Source: Clostridiales bacterium
GTDB lineage: Bacteria > Bacillota > Clostridia > Lachnospirales > WQUN01
Direction: 5' to 3'
Assembly: GCA_031287685.1 (NCBI GenBank)
Contig: JAITSQ010000035.1
Coordinates: forward strand, 35,070-99,069
Length of the DNA stretch: 64,000 nt
Shown here piece after piece: positions 36,335 to 45,822 of the stretch (position 1 is the first letter of the stretch; each line of letters opens with the position of its first letter). The notes beneath the pieces are model-generated. The model saw only the letters and a program-made list of their open reading frames with translations, ran no database searches and was not told where the DNA came from. The position numbers and the translations under genes were made by a program.

Positions 36335-38197
36335 ATGGATAAATCTGGCAAATCTGGCGTCGCTATACTGGACTGCGGCGGGCAGTACACTAAAGTAATA
36401 GACCGCAAAACGCGGGAAAGCCTCGTAAAGAGCGACATCTTTCCCGTCGGCGTGCCCGCGCGGGAAATAGCGGGATACGGCGGAATCATCCTGACTGGCG
36501 GTCCGGAGAGCGTCTGGGCGGAAAACTCCCTCCGCCCGGACCCGGCGATTTTCGGCTTGGGAATCCCGATTCTGGGGATTTGCTACGGTATGCACCTTGT
36601 TGTTAACCATTACGGGGGCGGCGTCTCCGGGAATGTAAAAAAAGAGTACGGAGAGGCGGAAATCGACCTCCGGACGGACTGCCCCCTTTTCGGCGGGCTT
36701 TCCGCTAAGGAAACCGTGCTTATGAGCCATGGGGATTCTGTGTCGCGCCTGCCCGAAAACTTCATTATTTCAGCGAAATCAGGCGAAGTCGTCGCCGGGA
36801 TTTATAATGAGGAAAAGCGCGTTTACGCCGTGCAGTTTCACCCGGAGGTTGACCTGACCGTAAACGGCAAGGCGGTTTTTAATAATTTCCTGCGCAAAAT
36901 CTGCGGAATCACTGAGGTTTATTCTCTTGAGGACAGGCTCCAGGCTTCGATTGAGCAGGTGCGCCAAAAAACCGGCGACGGTAACGTAATAGTCCTTGTT
37001 TCGGGCGGGGTCGATTCGGCGGTGGCCGCGGGGATCCTCCTTAAGGCGCTTGACAATGACAAAGTGTACGCCGTCCACGTTGACCACGGGCTTATGCGCA
37101 AGGACGAGAGCGACTTAATCTGCGAAAGCCTTAAAAAGGAAGGAATGAAAAACCTTATCCGTATAAACGCCGGGCCTGTTTTTTTTGAAAAGCTGGCCGG
37201 AGTAACCGAGCCGGAGAAAAAGCGGGACATAATCGGGACGGCTTTTATAACCGAGCTTCAGCGCGAAATGGCTAAGCTCCGGCTCGACCAGGAGAAAACT
37301 TTCATAGCCCAGGGGACTCTCCGGCCCGACCTTATTGAATCCGGCAACCCGGACGTTTCCGGTCACGCCAAAAAAATCAAGACGCACCATAACGACGTTG
37401 ACGTCATACGCGAATCCCGCGCGCGCGGTATGATTATCGAAACAAACTACGACTGGCACAAGGACGAAGTGCGCCAAATTGCCAGAATGCTGGGGCTGCC
37501 GGACGAGGTGGCGAACCGCCAGCCTTTCCCCGGACCCGGCCTTGGCGTGCGGATTTTATGCGGCGACGGGACGAAAACCGTTGACCGCGAACAAGCGGAG
37601 AAATTTCAAAAATTTATGGAAAAAACGATGTTTTGGGGAAACCTCCTGCCGGTTTCCTCCGTCGGGGTGCAGGGGGATAACCGCACCTACGCGGAGCTTG
37701 CCGCGATTGGCGGCGGCGTATGGAAAACCGTTCGGGGAGAAGAGCGCCCGGAACTCTGGGACGAGATACGCTCAACCGCGCGGGGAATAACTAATAACCT
37801 GCCGTTTATAAACCGCGTCGCGCTTATAGTCGCCGGCGGCGGCAGCGAGCTTGGGATAGAGGGCGCGAAAGCGCGGGAATGTTTCGTTTGCGCCGAGACC
37901 GCCGAGCTTTTGCGTGAAATAGACCATATTGCGACGACGGCGCTTAAAGGCTTTAATATAAGCCAGGCTTTCGCCGTGCTCCTGCCCTTCGGGCGGGACG
38001 GGCGGTTTTCCGTCGCCCTGCGCACTTTCGTCACGAATGACTTTATGACGGGCCGGCCTATGCCGCTCGGCCCGAAAGGGATTCCTTTCGAGCTGATTGC
38101 CGAAACGGCGGACGAGATTAAAATGAACTTTGAGGAGATTGATTTCGTGCTGTACGACGTCACGGCGAAGCCGCCCGCGACTTGCGAGTGGGAATGA
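36335..38197 (+). CDS. guaA: GMP synthase (glutamine-hydrolysing), long form
   Basis: Converts XMP to GMP. Residues 1-195 are a class I glutamine amidotransferase (GICYGMH with the catalytic Cys; VQFHPEVD with His/Glu). The ATP pyrophosphatase follows (VLVSGGVDSAVAAGIL, about 220-236; HHNDVD; PFPGPGLGVRIL about 396). The C-terminal dimerisation part is about 110 residues longer than in usual 510-aa bacterial enzymes. After VGVQGDNRTY an extra segment runs from about 460 to 545, then SVALRTFVTNDFMTGRP and SKPPxTxEWE-like ending KPPATCEWE. This resembles the insertion of the human-type enzyme. Own promoter, single gene. Confidence 0.95.
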   Translation: MDKSGKSGVAILDCGGQYTKVIDRKTRESLVKSDIFPVGVPAREIAGYGGIILTGGPESVWAENSLRPDPAIFGLGIPILGICYGMHLVVNHYGGGVSGNVKKEYGEAEIDLRTDCPLFGGLSAKETVLMSHGDSVSRLPENFIISAKSGEVVAGIYNEEKRVYAVQFHPEVDLTVNGKAVFNNFLRKICGITEVYSLEDRLQASIEQVRQKTGDGNVIVLVSGGVDSAVAAGILLKALDNDKVYAVHVDHGLMRKDESDLICESLKKEGMKNLIRINAGPVFFEKLAGVTEPEKKRDIIGTAFITELQREMAKLRLDQEKTFIAQGTLRPDLIESGNPDVSGHAKKIKTHHNDVDVIRESRARGMIIETNYDWHKDEVRQIARMLGLPDEVANRQPFPGPGLGVRILCGDGTKTVDREQAEKFQKFMEKTMFWGNLLPVSSVGVQGDNRTYAELAAIGGGVWKTVRGEERPELWDEIRSTARGITNNLPFINRVALIVAGGGSELGIEGAKARECFVCAETAELLREIDHIATTALKGFNISQAFAVLLPFGRDGRFSVALRTFVTNDFMTGRPMPLGPKGIPFELIAETADEIKMNFEEIDFVLYDVTAKPPATCEWE

Positions 38198-38270
38198 GCT
38201 TTACGCCGGGCAAGCCAGCGCGTAAGAGGCCGCGTCAGAAGCGTCCGTATCGCCTTAAGAAATCCGATCG

Positions 38271-40160
38271 TCATATCGTCCGCCGGTTTTTCTTTGATTT
38301 ATGCAAACTTCTTATAGTTTTTTTCTTCCGCTTCGCCGCGCCGGCGGCGGGTTTCGCGGCTGTCTCCGGCGGCCTCTCGCCTTGCCTCGGGCGCAGCAGG
38401 CATTTTTCGCCGTACCCTATTAAATCCTGCCGCCCCGCTTTAATAAGGGCCTCTCGCGCAAGCTCGTAATTCTGAGGCAGAAAATACTGCATAAGCGCCC
38501 GCTGGAGCGCTTTTTCGCCTTTTGTCGCCGCTGAGTAAACCGCTTTCCCTTCCAAATCCATCCCCGTGTAATACATACAGGTGGAAAGCGTCCCCGGCGT
38601 GGGGTAAAAATCCTGCACCTGCTCCGGCCGGAAGCCCGCTTCCCGAAGCCAGCAAGCCAGCTCCACCGCCTCTTTCAGGCCGCTTCCCGGATGGCTCGAC
38701 ATAAAATAAGGCACAAGGTACTGCTCCTTCCCCGCCGCGCGGCTGGCGCTGTCGTACTCCGCCTTAAACTCGTTGAAAACGGAAATAGCCGGCTTGCCCA
38801 TTCTTTCAAGCACCGCCGGCGAAACGTGCTCCGGCGCCACTTTAAGCTGCCCGCTGACATGGTGCTCCGCAAGCTCGCGCAAAAAGGCGCCGTCCCCGTC
38901 GGCCATAAGATAATCGTACCGTATGCCCGACCGTATAAAAACTTTCTTAACCCCGGGAATTTCCCGCAAACGACGAAGCAGCGCCAAATAATCCCCGTGC
39001 GTCGCCTCAAGGTTTTCACACGGCCTCGGGAAAAGACAGCGCTTCCCCGCGCAAACTCCGTATTTCTCCTGTTTTCGGCAGGCCGGGCGGCGGAAATTGG
39101 CGGTCGGGCCGCCCACGTCGTGGATATAGCCTTTAAAATCCGCCTCCCGGGTGAAGGCCTCCGCTTCCTTGATTATAGATTCGTGAGAGCGCGACGCGAC
39201 GCGACGCCCTTGATGAAACGAAAGCGCGCAAAAATTACACGCGCCGAAACAGCCCCTGGCGCTCGTTATGCTGAACTTGACCTCCTCAATTGCCGGCACT
39301 CCCCCCCGCGCCTCATACGCGGGGTGATACGCCCGCTGATACGGCAGGGCATACACGTCGTCAAGCTCCGCCTCCGTCAGCGGCGGCTGCGGCGGGTTTT
39401 GTACGGCGAACAAGGTTCCGTAAGGCTCTATAAGCGTTTTCGCCGTCAGATAATCCGTGTTCTTATATTGCGCGGCGAAACTCTCCAGGTATTTAGTTTT
39501 ATCTTTGCGCGCGCTTGTATAATCGGGCAGCAGCACCCGCTTTTTTTCCGGTATATGAGACACGTCCCGCGTTCTATACACCGTGCCCTTGACGAAGTTT
39601 ATATCCCCTATGGAGATACCGGAATCCAAGGCTTCGGCGGACTCCAGCATCGCCCGTTCGCCCATTCCGTACACAATCAAATCCGCCGACGAATCAAGCA
39701 AAACCGAACGCCGCACCCGGTTATCCCAGTAATCATAATGCGCCAGCCGCCGGAGCGAAGCCTCCAGCCCCCCCGCGATAATCGCCGCGTCCCGGTAAAG
39801 CTCCCGGATTTTGTTGCAATAAACGATAAGGGCGCGGTCCGGCCGCCCGCCGTACACTCCGCCCGCCGCGTAAACGTCCCTCGCGCGGGGCCGCCGCGCC
39901 ACGGTAAAATTGCTAACCATAGAGTCTATCTGGCCGCTCGTGACGAGAAACGCCAGGCGCGGCCGGCCGAAAACGCCGAAACTCCCCGCGTCCCTATAAT
40001 CCGGCGCGGCTATGACCCCCACCGAATATCCGCGCGACTCAAGCAGCCGCCCGATTATAGCCGCGCCAAAAGAAGGGTGATCCACATACGCGTCCCCAGT
40101 CACAAGCACAAAATCCGGATTCCCCGGCGTTTCTTTCGGTGAAGTCGGCAGAAAGCTCAA
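38271..40160 (-). CDS. YgiQ family radical SAM protein (UPF0313)
   Basis: 629-aa radical SAM protein of the YgiQ/UPF0313 family. N-terminal part with cobalamin-domain-like features (VLVTGDAYVDHPSFGAAIIGRLLESRG), cluster motif CFGACNFCALSFHQGR (about residue 305), DVGGPTANFR and C-terminal YPTPGTLSTCMYYTG. Last 30 residues are Lys/Arg-rich. Molecular function is unknown for the family. Start is TTG 40158-40160, which overlaps the rsmF stop (ATTGA). It faces guaA; no good terminator is seen in the 73-nt gap. Confidence 0.92.
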   Translation of the reverse strand: MSFLPTSPKETPGNPDFVLVTGDAYVDHPSFGAAIIGRLLESRGYSVGVIAAPDYRDAGSFGVFGRPRLAFLVTSGQIDSMVSNFTVARRPRARDVYAAGGVYGGRPDRALIVYCNKIRELYRDAAIIAGGLEASLRRLAHYDYWDNRVRRSVLLDSSADLIVYGMGERAMLESAEALDSGISIGDINFVKGTVYRTRDVSHIPEKKRVLLPDYTSARKDKTKYLESFAAQYKNTDYLTAKTLIEPYGTLFAVQNPPQPPLTEAELDDVYALPYQRAYHPAYEARGGVPAIEEVKFSITSARGCFGACNFCALSFHQGRRVASRSHESIIKEAEAFTREADFKGYIHDVGGPTANFRRPACRKQEKYGVCAGKRCLFPRPCENLEATHGDYLALLRRLREIPGVKKVFIRSGIRYDYLMADGDGAFLRELAEHHVSGQLKVAPEHVSPAVLERMGKPAISVFNEFKAEYDSASRAAGKEQYLVPYFMSSHPGSGLKEAVELACWLREAGFRPEQVQDFYPTPGTLSTCMYYTGMDLEGKAVYSAATKGEKALQRALMQYFLPQNYELAREALIKAGRQDLIGYGEKCLLRPRQGERPPETAAKPAAGAAKRKKKTIRSLHKSKKNRRTI

Positions 40161-41518
40161 TTTATCCAGCCCTTTAAGTATTTATTTTTGGCGCGCCCAG
40201 CCTTGACTTTGCAGAAGCCAAGCGGAAAGCCGCAGACGCACACAAGCGCCCAGCCGTCGCCCGCCTCCGCCGGGAAGGACTCCCCGCGGAGATACCGCGC
40301 CGCGGTCTCGTCCTCCGGCGCAAAATCCAGAACCCGCGCCGCCTCCGCCTTTTTCAGGCTCATCGCGAGCGCCTGCGACGGCTCGAAGCGGTTCTTCTTA
40401 ATATCCCCAAGGTACAGCCCCTCGCGGATTACGCGCAAGCGGCTTAAATCCGGCAGCCCCGCCGGGCGAAGGTACACGCTCCCCTTATGGGCGGCCAAAT
40501 TACTTTCATTAAACGTAATTTTCAAATTTTCCTCAGCGAATTTATAAAACAGCTCAATATCCGGGATTTTGGCGGGCCTGCTTGAGTCCGCCGCGCGCTC
40601 CCCTTCCCCGCTCTTTTTCAGGCACGCCATAAAATGCCCTTCCCCCTCCGCCCTGTGCGGGAAAAGCCTGGCGGCCCCCGCCGTCTCCGGCAGGCCGGGC
40701 ATGTTTTCCGCCGCGCGAAAGCCTGGCGGGCGAAGTGGTATAAGTTCATAATCCCCGCGCTTGCTCAAAAAATCGCCTATAATCATCTCGTTTTCAAGCG
40801 GCGAAAAGGTGCAGGTTGAGTACATAATCCGCCCGCCGGGCCGGAGGGCCTTGTCCGCGTAAAACAGAATTTCTTTCTGCGCCGCCGCCATCTGTTCGGA
40901 TTTATGGCCGTCGTAAGCCGCTCTCGCGGCCGGCTCCTTGCGGAACATTCCCTCGCCGGAACAGGGCGCGTCGATTATAATTTTATCGAAAAATTCCGGC
41001 AGCCGCTCCGCTATCCGCGCCGGGGTCTCGTTCAGCACGGCGGCGTTTTTCACGCCGGCAAGCTCCAGATTTTTCAGGAGCGCCCGCGCTCGGCTGTTGC
41101 TGACGTCGTTGGCCACTATTAAGCCGCCGCCCGCCAGCTTCCCCGCCAGGTGCGTGCTTTTCCCGCCGGGGGCGGCGCAAAGGTCCAGGATCGCCTCCCC
41201 CGGCCTGATTTCAAGAGCGGCGGCGGGAGCCTGCGCGGAGGGTTCCTGTATGTAAAAAAGCCCCGCCGCGTAAAACGGCGTTTTCGAGAGCCGCTCCCGC
41301 TCCGCGCAATAAAAACCCTCCGCGCACCACGGCACCGGGCTTAGGTCCGCGTATGGCGAAAGAAGCGCGGCAAGCTCCCCCGGCGCGATTTTAAGGGTGT
41401 TGGCGCGGATTCCGCGGCAAGCCCGCTCCTTCGGCTGATTCAGGGCCTCTATAAGCCCCTCCGCCTCCTCCGGAAAATATTCAAACATTTTCGATGTGAA
41501 ACTTTCGGGCAGGTTCAT
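40157..41518 (-). CDS. RsmB/RsmF-family 16S rRNA cytosine-C5 methyltransferase
   Basis: 453-aa SAM-dependent m5C methyltransferase of RsmF type. SAM site ILDLCAAPGGKSTHLAGKL, motif IV DAPCSGEGMFRK (with the proton-handling Cys) and motif VI MYSTCTFSPLENE (nucleophile Cys). The C-terminal third (about 320-453) matches the RsmF-type RNA-binding extension found in Firmicute homologues. ATG after GAGGAG. It is coupled to ygiQ downstream by overlapping stop/start. Confidence 0.92.
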   Translation of the reverse strand: MNLPESFTSKMFEYFPEEAEGLIEALNQPKERACRGIRANTLKIAPGELAALLSPYADLSPVPWCAEGFYCAERERLSKTPFYAAGLFYIQEPSAQAPAAALEIRPGEAILDLCAAPGGKSTHLAGKLAGGGLIVANDVSNSRARALLKNLELAGVKNAAVLNETPARIAERLPEFFDKIIIDAPCSGEGMFRKEPAARAAYDGHKSEQMAAAQKEILFYADKALRPGGRIMYSTCTFSPLENEMIIGDFLSKRGDYELIPLRPPGFRAAENMPGLPETAGAARLFPHRAEGEGHFMACLKKSGEGERAADSSRPAKIPDIELFYKFAEENLKITFNESNLAAHKGSVYLRPAGLPDLSRLRVIREGLYLGDIKKNRFEPSQALAMSLKKAEAARVLDFAPEDETAARYLRGESFPAEAGDGWALVCVCGFPLGFCKVKAGRAKNKYLKGWIN

Positions 41519-41567
41519 TTATCCGTTCTCCTCAGCAATCTCGCTCCGCTTTCAAATCCTCCCCGCC

Positions 41568-42389
41568 TCACAAATTCACCACCGGATACGAACCCAGCGT
41601 CTTCAGAAACCCCGCTTTGCGCTTCACCATTTCGAGCGCGCTCTCCAAGTCTCCCCGCTCCCCCGACAAATCCGTAAAAAACACATATTCGCCGGTTTTT
41701 CCGGGCATCGGGCGGCTTAAAATTTTCGTCATATTTATATCCCAGATGGCGAAAATATCCAGAACGCGGTAAAGTTCGCCGGGCCGGTTTTTCACGCCGA
41801 ACGCCACGCTCGTGTTAAAGCCGTCCTTCGGCGCGCTTGTGTCCCGCTTGGTCAAAACCGCGAAAATAGTCGCGTTGCCGGCGTCGTCCTGAATATTTTC
41901 GTGAAGAGTCAAAAGGCCGTAAAGCTCCCCGGCCAGGCTGTTGCCGACGGCGGCGATGCTCCCCCCGCTTCGCGACACCTCCTCCGCGGCTTTCGCCGTG
42001 CTCGCCGCCGGGATAAGCTCCGCCGCCCCGTAATTCGCCGAAATAAATTCTCGGCACTGCGCCAGCGCCTGGGGATGCGAAATTATTTTTTCCACCGGCT
42101 TTCCGGCGTTTTCGGGCCTAACAAACATATTCTGTGATACCGGAAGCGTCAGCTGGGCCTCTATATACACCTCCGCTCCGAAAATCAGCTTGTCCAGACT
42201 GACGTTGACCGTACCCTCCGTTGAGTTTTCTATGGGGACGACGCCAAGCTCCGTTTTTCCGGAGTCCACGTCCGCGATTACGTCGTCTATTGTTGGGCGA
42301 GGGTCGAAAACCGCCCCGGCCCCTTTCGCGTATAAATCCGCCGCCTGCTGCGTAAAGGTGCCTCGCGGACCGAGATAAGCTATGGTCAT
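41568..42389 (-). CDS. pheA: prephenate dehydratase
   Basis: Prephenate to phenylpyruvate, the committed step to phenylalanine. 273 aa from ATG 42387-42389 (MTIAYLGPRGTFTQQA) after GGAG. Catalytic domain with VVPIENSTEGTVNVSLD and the ACT domain for Phe inhibition (VAFGVKNRPGELYRVLDIFA, then ILSRPMPGKTGEYVFFTDL, an ESRP-like segment). No chorismate mutase fused. Close to gtrA (4 nt) and aroK, with shikimate-pathway genes aroK here and aroD at 57906. Confidence 0.95.
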   Translation of the reverse strand: MTIAYLGPRGTFTQQAADLYAKGAGAVFDPRPTIDDVIADVDSGKTELGVVPIENSTEGTVNVSLDKLIFGAEVYIEAQLTLPVSQNMFVRPENAGKPVEKIISHPQALAQCREFISANYGAAELIPAASTAKAAEEVSRSGGSIAAVGNSLAGELYGLLTLHENIQDDAGNATIFAVLTKRDTSAPKDGFNTSVAFGVKNRPGELYRVLDIFAIWDINMTKILSRPMPGKTGEYVFFTDLSGERGDLESALEMVKRKAGFLKTLGSYPVVNL

Positions 42390-42393
42390 ATCC

Positions 42394-42801
42394 TTAACTC
42401 CTGAATATAAATATTTTGCGCGATACATAATTATACACCATTACAATACAGGTGGCGGCGATTTTCGTCACGGTTTCGCCGAAACCGAGCCTGATTACGC
42501 CGACGTTCATTATAAGCTGCGTCAGGGCCAAGCCCCCTGCCGCCAAAACCACGAACAGCGCCTTGTCCTTAGCGCTGTTCCCTCCTTGGGCGTCCTTAAA
42601 TACAAAAACCACCGAAAGCAGGTAATTTATGGAAACTCCGAATATGAAGCCAACAAACGTGGCTATGGCCAAGTTTTTCTCCGTAGCCGCGCCGCTGAGC
42701 CAGATCCGCAGCGTCGCCATAAGCGCCGCGTAATCGGCCAGAAAAGAAACGAACCCCACCACGCCGAAGCGGAAAAACTCCCCGAAAAGCGCCTTATTCA
42801 T
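42394..42801 (-). CDS. GtrA family membrane protein
   Basis: 135-aa protein with four predicted membrane spans and the GtrA-like N-terminus (FFRFGVVGFVSFLADYAAL) followed by GFIFGVSINYLLSVVFVF. The family is linked to flipping or handling of lipid-linked sugars for cell-surface glycans. Its start overlaps the DUF4364 stop by 8 nt (shared GATGAATAA). No glycosyltransferase is adjacent, so the pathway is unclear. Confidence 0.88.
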   Translation of the reverse strand: MNKALFGEFFRFGVVGFVSFLADYAALMATLRIWLSGAATEKNLAIATFVGFIFGVSINYLLSVVFVFKDAQGGNSAKDKALFVVLAAGGLALTQLIMNVGVIRLGFGETVTKIAATCIVMVYNYVSRKIFIFRS

Positions 42802-43384
42802 CGGCTCTTCTCTTTTCAGCCGTAATCATTTCAATAACCGAGGGGTAAATATAGTTTATGTTTTCCTTCCAGTTCTCGCAAATAGTCTGCGCCTGCGGCT
42901 TGCTCACGACGGAAATGTTAAGCTCCATGAGCATTATATCCTCCTCGTAAACCCCGCACTTCACGATATACTCGTTGCGCGTATAGTCGTAAAAATAATT
43001 TGCCACCACCTCGAAATCGCGCTGTATGCTTTTTTTGTTTTCGGCGACATACTTGCTCACCTTCTCGCGCACGTCCTCGGAGATTTCCTCGTTGAAAAGC
43101 TCAAGGACCTCGTAGCCCTTTTCAAGTATCGCGTACCGCGTGGTGTTGTCGCTCTGAAATTTCTCAAGCAGGCCCGTAGAAGTCATCTCCTCCAGGCTCT
43201 GCTGCAGGCCGAAGTAGCTCGCGTAGTCCTCCTCTATGGCAAACTGCGAAATTTGGCTGTTCGACATAGGCATATCCATCTTATCTATCAGGTAAAGAAT
43301 CAACAGGCGGCTCTCCACCTGCGCCTCGCCCTCTATTTCGTCGCTAAGCTGCCCCTGCATTTTTTTACGGTTTTTGTTAGACAT
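42794..43384 (-). CDS. DUF4364 family protein (winged-helix-like)
   Basis: 196-aa protein that I assign to DUF4364, a Clostridia family with a PadR-like winged-helix N-terminal part. Recognisable features: LLILYLIDKMDMPMSNSQISQFAI near residue 27, then DYASYFGLQQSLEEM, and ELFNEEIS/VREKVSKYVAENKKSIQ. Start ATG 43382-43384 with GGTGAGGGG upstream, overlapping aroK by 8 nt. DNA binding is likely from the fold, target unknown. Confidence 0.82.
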   Translation of the reverse strand: MSNKNRKKMQGQLSDEIEGEAQVESRLLILYLIDKMDMPMSNSQISQFAIEEDYASYFGLQQSLEEMTSTGLLEKFQSDNTTRYAILEKGYEVLELFNEEISEDVREKVSKYVAENKKSIQRDFEVVANYFYDYTRNEYIVKCGVYEEDIMLMELNISVVSKPQAQTICENWKENINYIYPSVIEMITAEKRRADE

Positions 43385-43901
43385 TCCCCTCACCGCCCAA
43401 TCTTGATATTATGAGGCGCGCCGCGCCCTCCGGCGGCAGAGCGCCCACGTCCGCCGAAATGTCGGCGTATTTTTCGTAAACCGGGGCGCGCTCGTCCATA
43501 AGCTGCCGAATCCGCCCGAGTTTGTCCTCCGCCAGCAGGAGCGGGCGCGAATTATCGTCCCGGAGCCGTTCGTATATTTCCTCCGCGCCAACCCGCATAT
43601 AGACTACTTTCCCGCTTTCCTTGAGGACGCGCATATTCTCGGGGTTTTTAATAACCCCTCCGCCAGTGGCTATTACCGCTCCGCCGGACCGCGCGGCCTC
43701 CGCCGTAATTTCCGCCTCAAGCTCCCGGAAGCGCGCCTCGCCGAATTTTTCAAAAATCAGAGGAATGGGCAGGCCCGCGCGCTCCTCGACCGCGCTGTCC
43801 GTATCGATAAACGCAAAACCCAGTATTTCCGACAGCCTCGCCCCCGCGGAGGTTTTCCCGCACCCCGCGAAGCCGATTAACGCGATGTTTTCTTTTTTCA
43901 T
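43377..43901 (-). CDS. aroK: shikimate kinase
   Basis: Phosphorylates shikimate in chorismate synthesis. 174 aa, P-loop GFAGCGKTSAG, IDTDSAVEERAG (shikimate-binding Asp), FREXE-like FRELEAEI, and the GGG loop VIATGGGV; RDDNSRPLL carries the lid Arg. ATG after AAAGGAGG. First of aroK-DUF4364-gtrA-pheA, all overlapping or tightly spaced. Confidence 0.95.
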   Translation of the reverse strand: MKKENIALIGFAGCGKTSAGARLSEILGFAFIDTDSAVEERAGLPIPLIFEKFGEARFRELEAEITAEAARSGGAVIATGGGVIKNPENMRVLKESGKVVYMRVGAEEIYERLRDDNSRPLLLAEDKLGRIRQLMDERAPVYEKYADISADVGALPPEGAARLIISRLGGEGNV

Positions 43902-43980
43902 TAATAATTTCCTCCTTTGCGACCCATTATAAACTCGGCCGCCGGATTTTTGCCGGAAATTTCAAGGCCAAAAAACGGTT

Positions 43981-45822
43981 TCACACTCGCTTGAACTTTT
44001 TCTCAATCTCATACCTGGACATTCTTATAATGGTCGGCCGCCCGTGCGGACAGTTAAACGGGTTCTCCGCGCGGAGCAGGTCCGTTATCAGCTCCCGGCA
44101 TTCGGACTCCGTCAGCGCGTCGTTCGCCTTGACCGCCGCACGGCACGACAGCGACGCTATTTTTTCGAGCTTAAAGTCATACACGCCGGACGGGGTTTTT
44201 CCCGTCTCCCTAAGCGCGTCGATTACGTCGTTAAAAAACGCGGACTCCGCCGGCTTTTTAAAAATATAGGGCACCGCGCGTATTATCAGCTTATTTTCGG
44301 ACAATTCGTCCGCGTCGAAGCCTAAATCCCAAAGCAGCTCCGCGTTCTCCCGCGCGGTCTGCGCGTCCCGCGGAGAGAGGCTGACTATTCTCGGCTGAAG
44401 CAGAATCTGCCGCCGCACCTCGCCGTTTCTGAATTTTTCTAAAAATTCCTCGTACATAATTCGCTCGTGAGCGGCGTGCTGGTCAATCAGATACATCGTC
44501 TCCCTCGCCGTCACAAGCCAGTACACGCCGAAAACACGTCCCACTATAGTATATTCCCCGTTCTCGAAGGGGTTCGCGTTATCACGCTCGCCGCTCTCTA
44601 CCGGGAGAAGCTCCGCCTGTTCTCTTTGCGGCGCTTCCCCAGGGGGTTCCCCTGTGTTTCCCTCGCTCCGGGAGAGGGAAACGCTCGGCTTTTTCGGCTC
44701 ATACGCCACGTCAAGCCTCTGTTCGTCCGAACCCGGCGCGGCGGCGCGTTCCTCCATCATATCAAGCGCGGCCTCCGAAACGGACAGCGGCTTCCTTACG
44801 CGGGCGCTCTCCGCGCCCCACTTGACCTCCGCGATAAGCGGCGCTTCGTAAAACGCCTCCCGCACGGACTCCAATACGAATTTATAAATCCCCGGCTCGT
44901 CGGCGAAGCGCACCTCCATTTTCTGCGGGTGCACATTTACATCCACCAAACCCGGCTCTACGCGCAAATTCAGGGCGAATACGGGAAATTTCCCCGAAAA
45001 AAGACGCCCCTTGTACGCCTCAAGCACCGCCGCGTACAGCGTTTCGTTCCTGATAAACCGCCCGTTCACGAAAAAATTCCCATACGAGCGGTTGCCCCGC
45101 GCCGCCTCCGGCTTGGCGATAAATCCGGAAATCCGCGCGTCTTTTTCCTCGCGCTCAACCGGCAGGAGCTTCTCCGCAGTTTCCTTTCCGTAGACGTAAT
45201 AAATCGCCGTTTTCAAATCTCCCGCGCCGTTCGTGGCGAAAACCGCCTGCCCGTTGTTAAAAAACTTAAACGCCGCGTCCGGGCGCGAAAGCGCCAGCCG
45301 CCCCGCGAATTCATGTATATAGCTCATTTCCGCCGGGGGCTTTTTAAGAAACTTCCGCCGCGCGGGCGTGTTGTAGAAAAGCTCGCGCACCTCAACCGAC
45401 GTCCCGTCGGGCGCTCCCGCTCCGCCGAAGTCCATAATCTGGCCGCCGTGGATTTCTATCCGCGTCCCGATTTTCTCGCCGCGCGTTTTCGTCGTCATAA
45501 CAAGGCGCGACACTGAAGCGACGCTCGCCAGCGCCTCCCCGCGGAACCCAAGGCTCGTTATGTTCGTCAAGTCGTCAAAACTTGATATTTTGCTCGTCGC
45601 GTGGCGCAAAAAGGCCGTTTTCACCTCGTCCCGCAAAATCCCCGCGCCGTCGTCCGATATTTTTATGTAACTTATCCCGCCGTCCCGGATTTCTATTGAA
45701 ACGGCCCGCGCCCCCGCGTCCAAGGCGTTCTCCGCCAGTTCTTTCACCACGGAAAGCGGGCGCTCGACGACCTCCCCCGCCGCTATTTTGTTTATCAGGC
45801 TGTTCTCAAGCAACTTTATCAT
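43981..45822 (-). CDS. mutL: DNA mismatch repair protein MutL (endonuclease type)
   Basis: 613-aa MutL. N-terminal GHKL ATPase: NKIAAGEVVERPLSVVKELAENALDAG, DDGAGI, and HATSKI with GFRGEAL. The C-terminal domain holds DQHAAHERIMYEE, the DQHA(X)2E(X)4E endonuclease motif, and CPHGRPTI, so it nicks DNA itself and no MutH is needed. The linker (about 350-420) is low complexity. Start ATG 45820-45822 overlaps the ABC-F stop as ATGA. mutS, usually upstream, is not in the window. Confidence 0.96.
   Translation of the reverse strand: MIKLLENSLINKIAAGEVVERPLSVVKELAENALDAGARAVSIEIRDGGISYIKISDDGAGILRDEVKTAFLRHATSKISSFDDLTNITSLGFRGEALASVASVSRLVMTTKTRGEKIGTRIEIHGGQIMDFGGAGAPDGTSVEVRELFYNTPARRKFLKKPPAEMSYIHEFAGRLALSRPDAAFKFFNNGQAVFATNGAGDLKTAIYYVYGKETAEKLLPVEREEKDARISGFIAKPEAARGNRSYGNFFVNGRFIRNETLYAAVLEAYKGRLFSGKFPVFALNLRVEPGLVDVNVHPQKMEVRFADEPGIYKFVLESVREAFYEAPLIAEVKWGAESARVRKPLSVSEAALDMMEERAAAPGSDEQRLDVAYEPKKPSVSLSRSEGNTGEPPGEAPQREQAELLPVESGERDNANPFENGEYTIVGRVFGVYWLVTARETMYLIDQHAAHERIMYEEFLEKFRNGEVRRQILLQPRIVSLSPRDAQTARENAELLWDLGFDADELSENKLIIRAVPYIFKKPAESAFFNDVIDALRETGKTPSGVYDFKLEKIASLSCRAAVKANDALTESECRELITDLLRAENPFNCPHGRPTIIRMSRYEIEKKFKRV

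Noticed and set aside
38691..40142. 483-aa open frame on the plus strand
   Set aside because: Antisense shadow of the ygiQ gene; Arg/His-rich composition and no ribosome binding site. The same holds for the long plus-strand frames over rplB, mutL, pcrA and ftsK.
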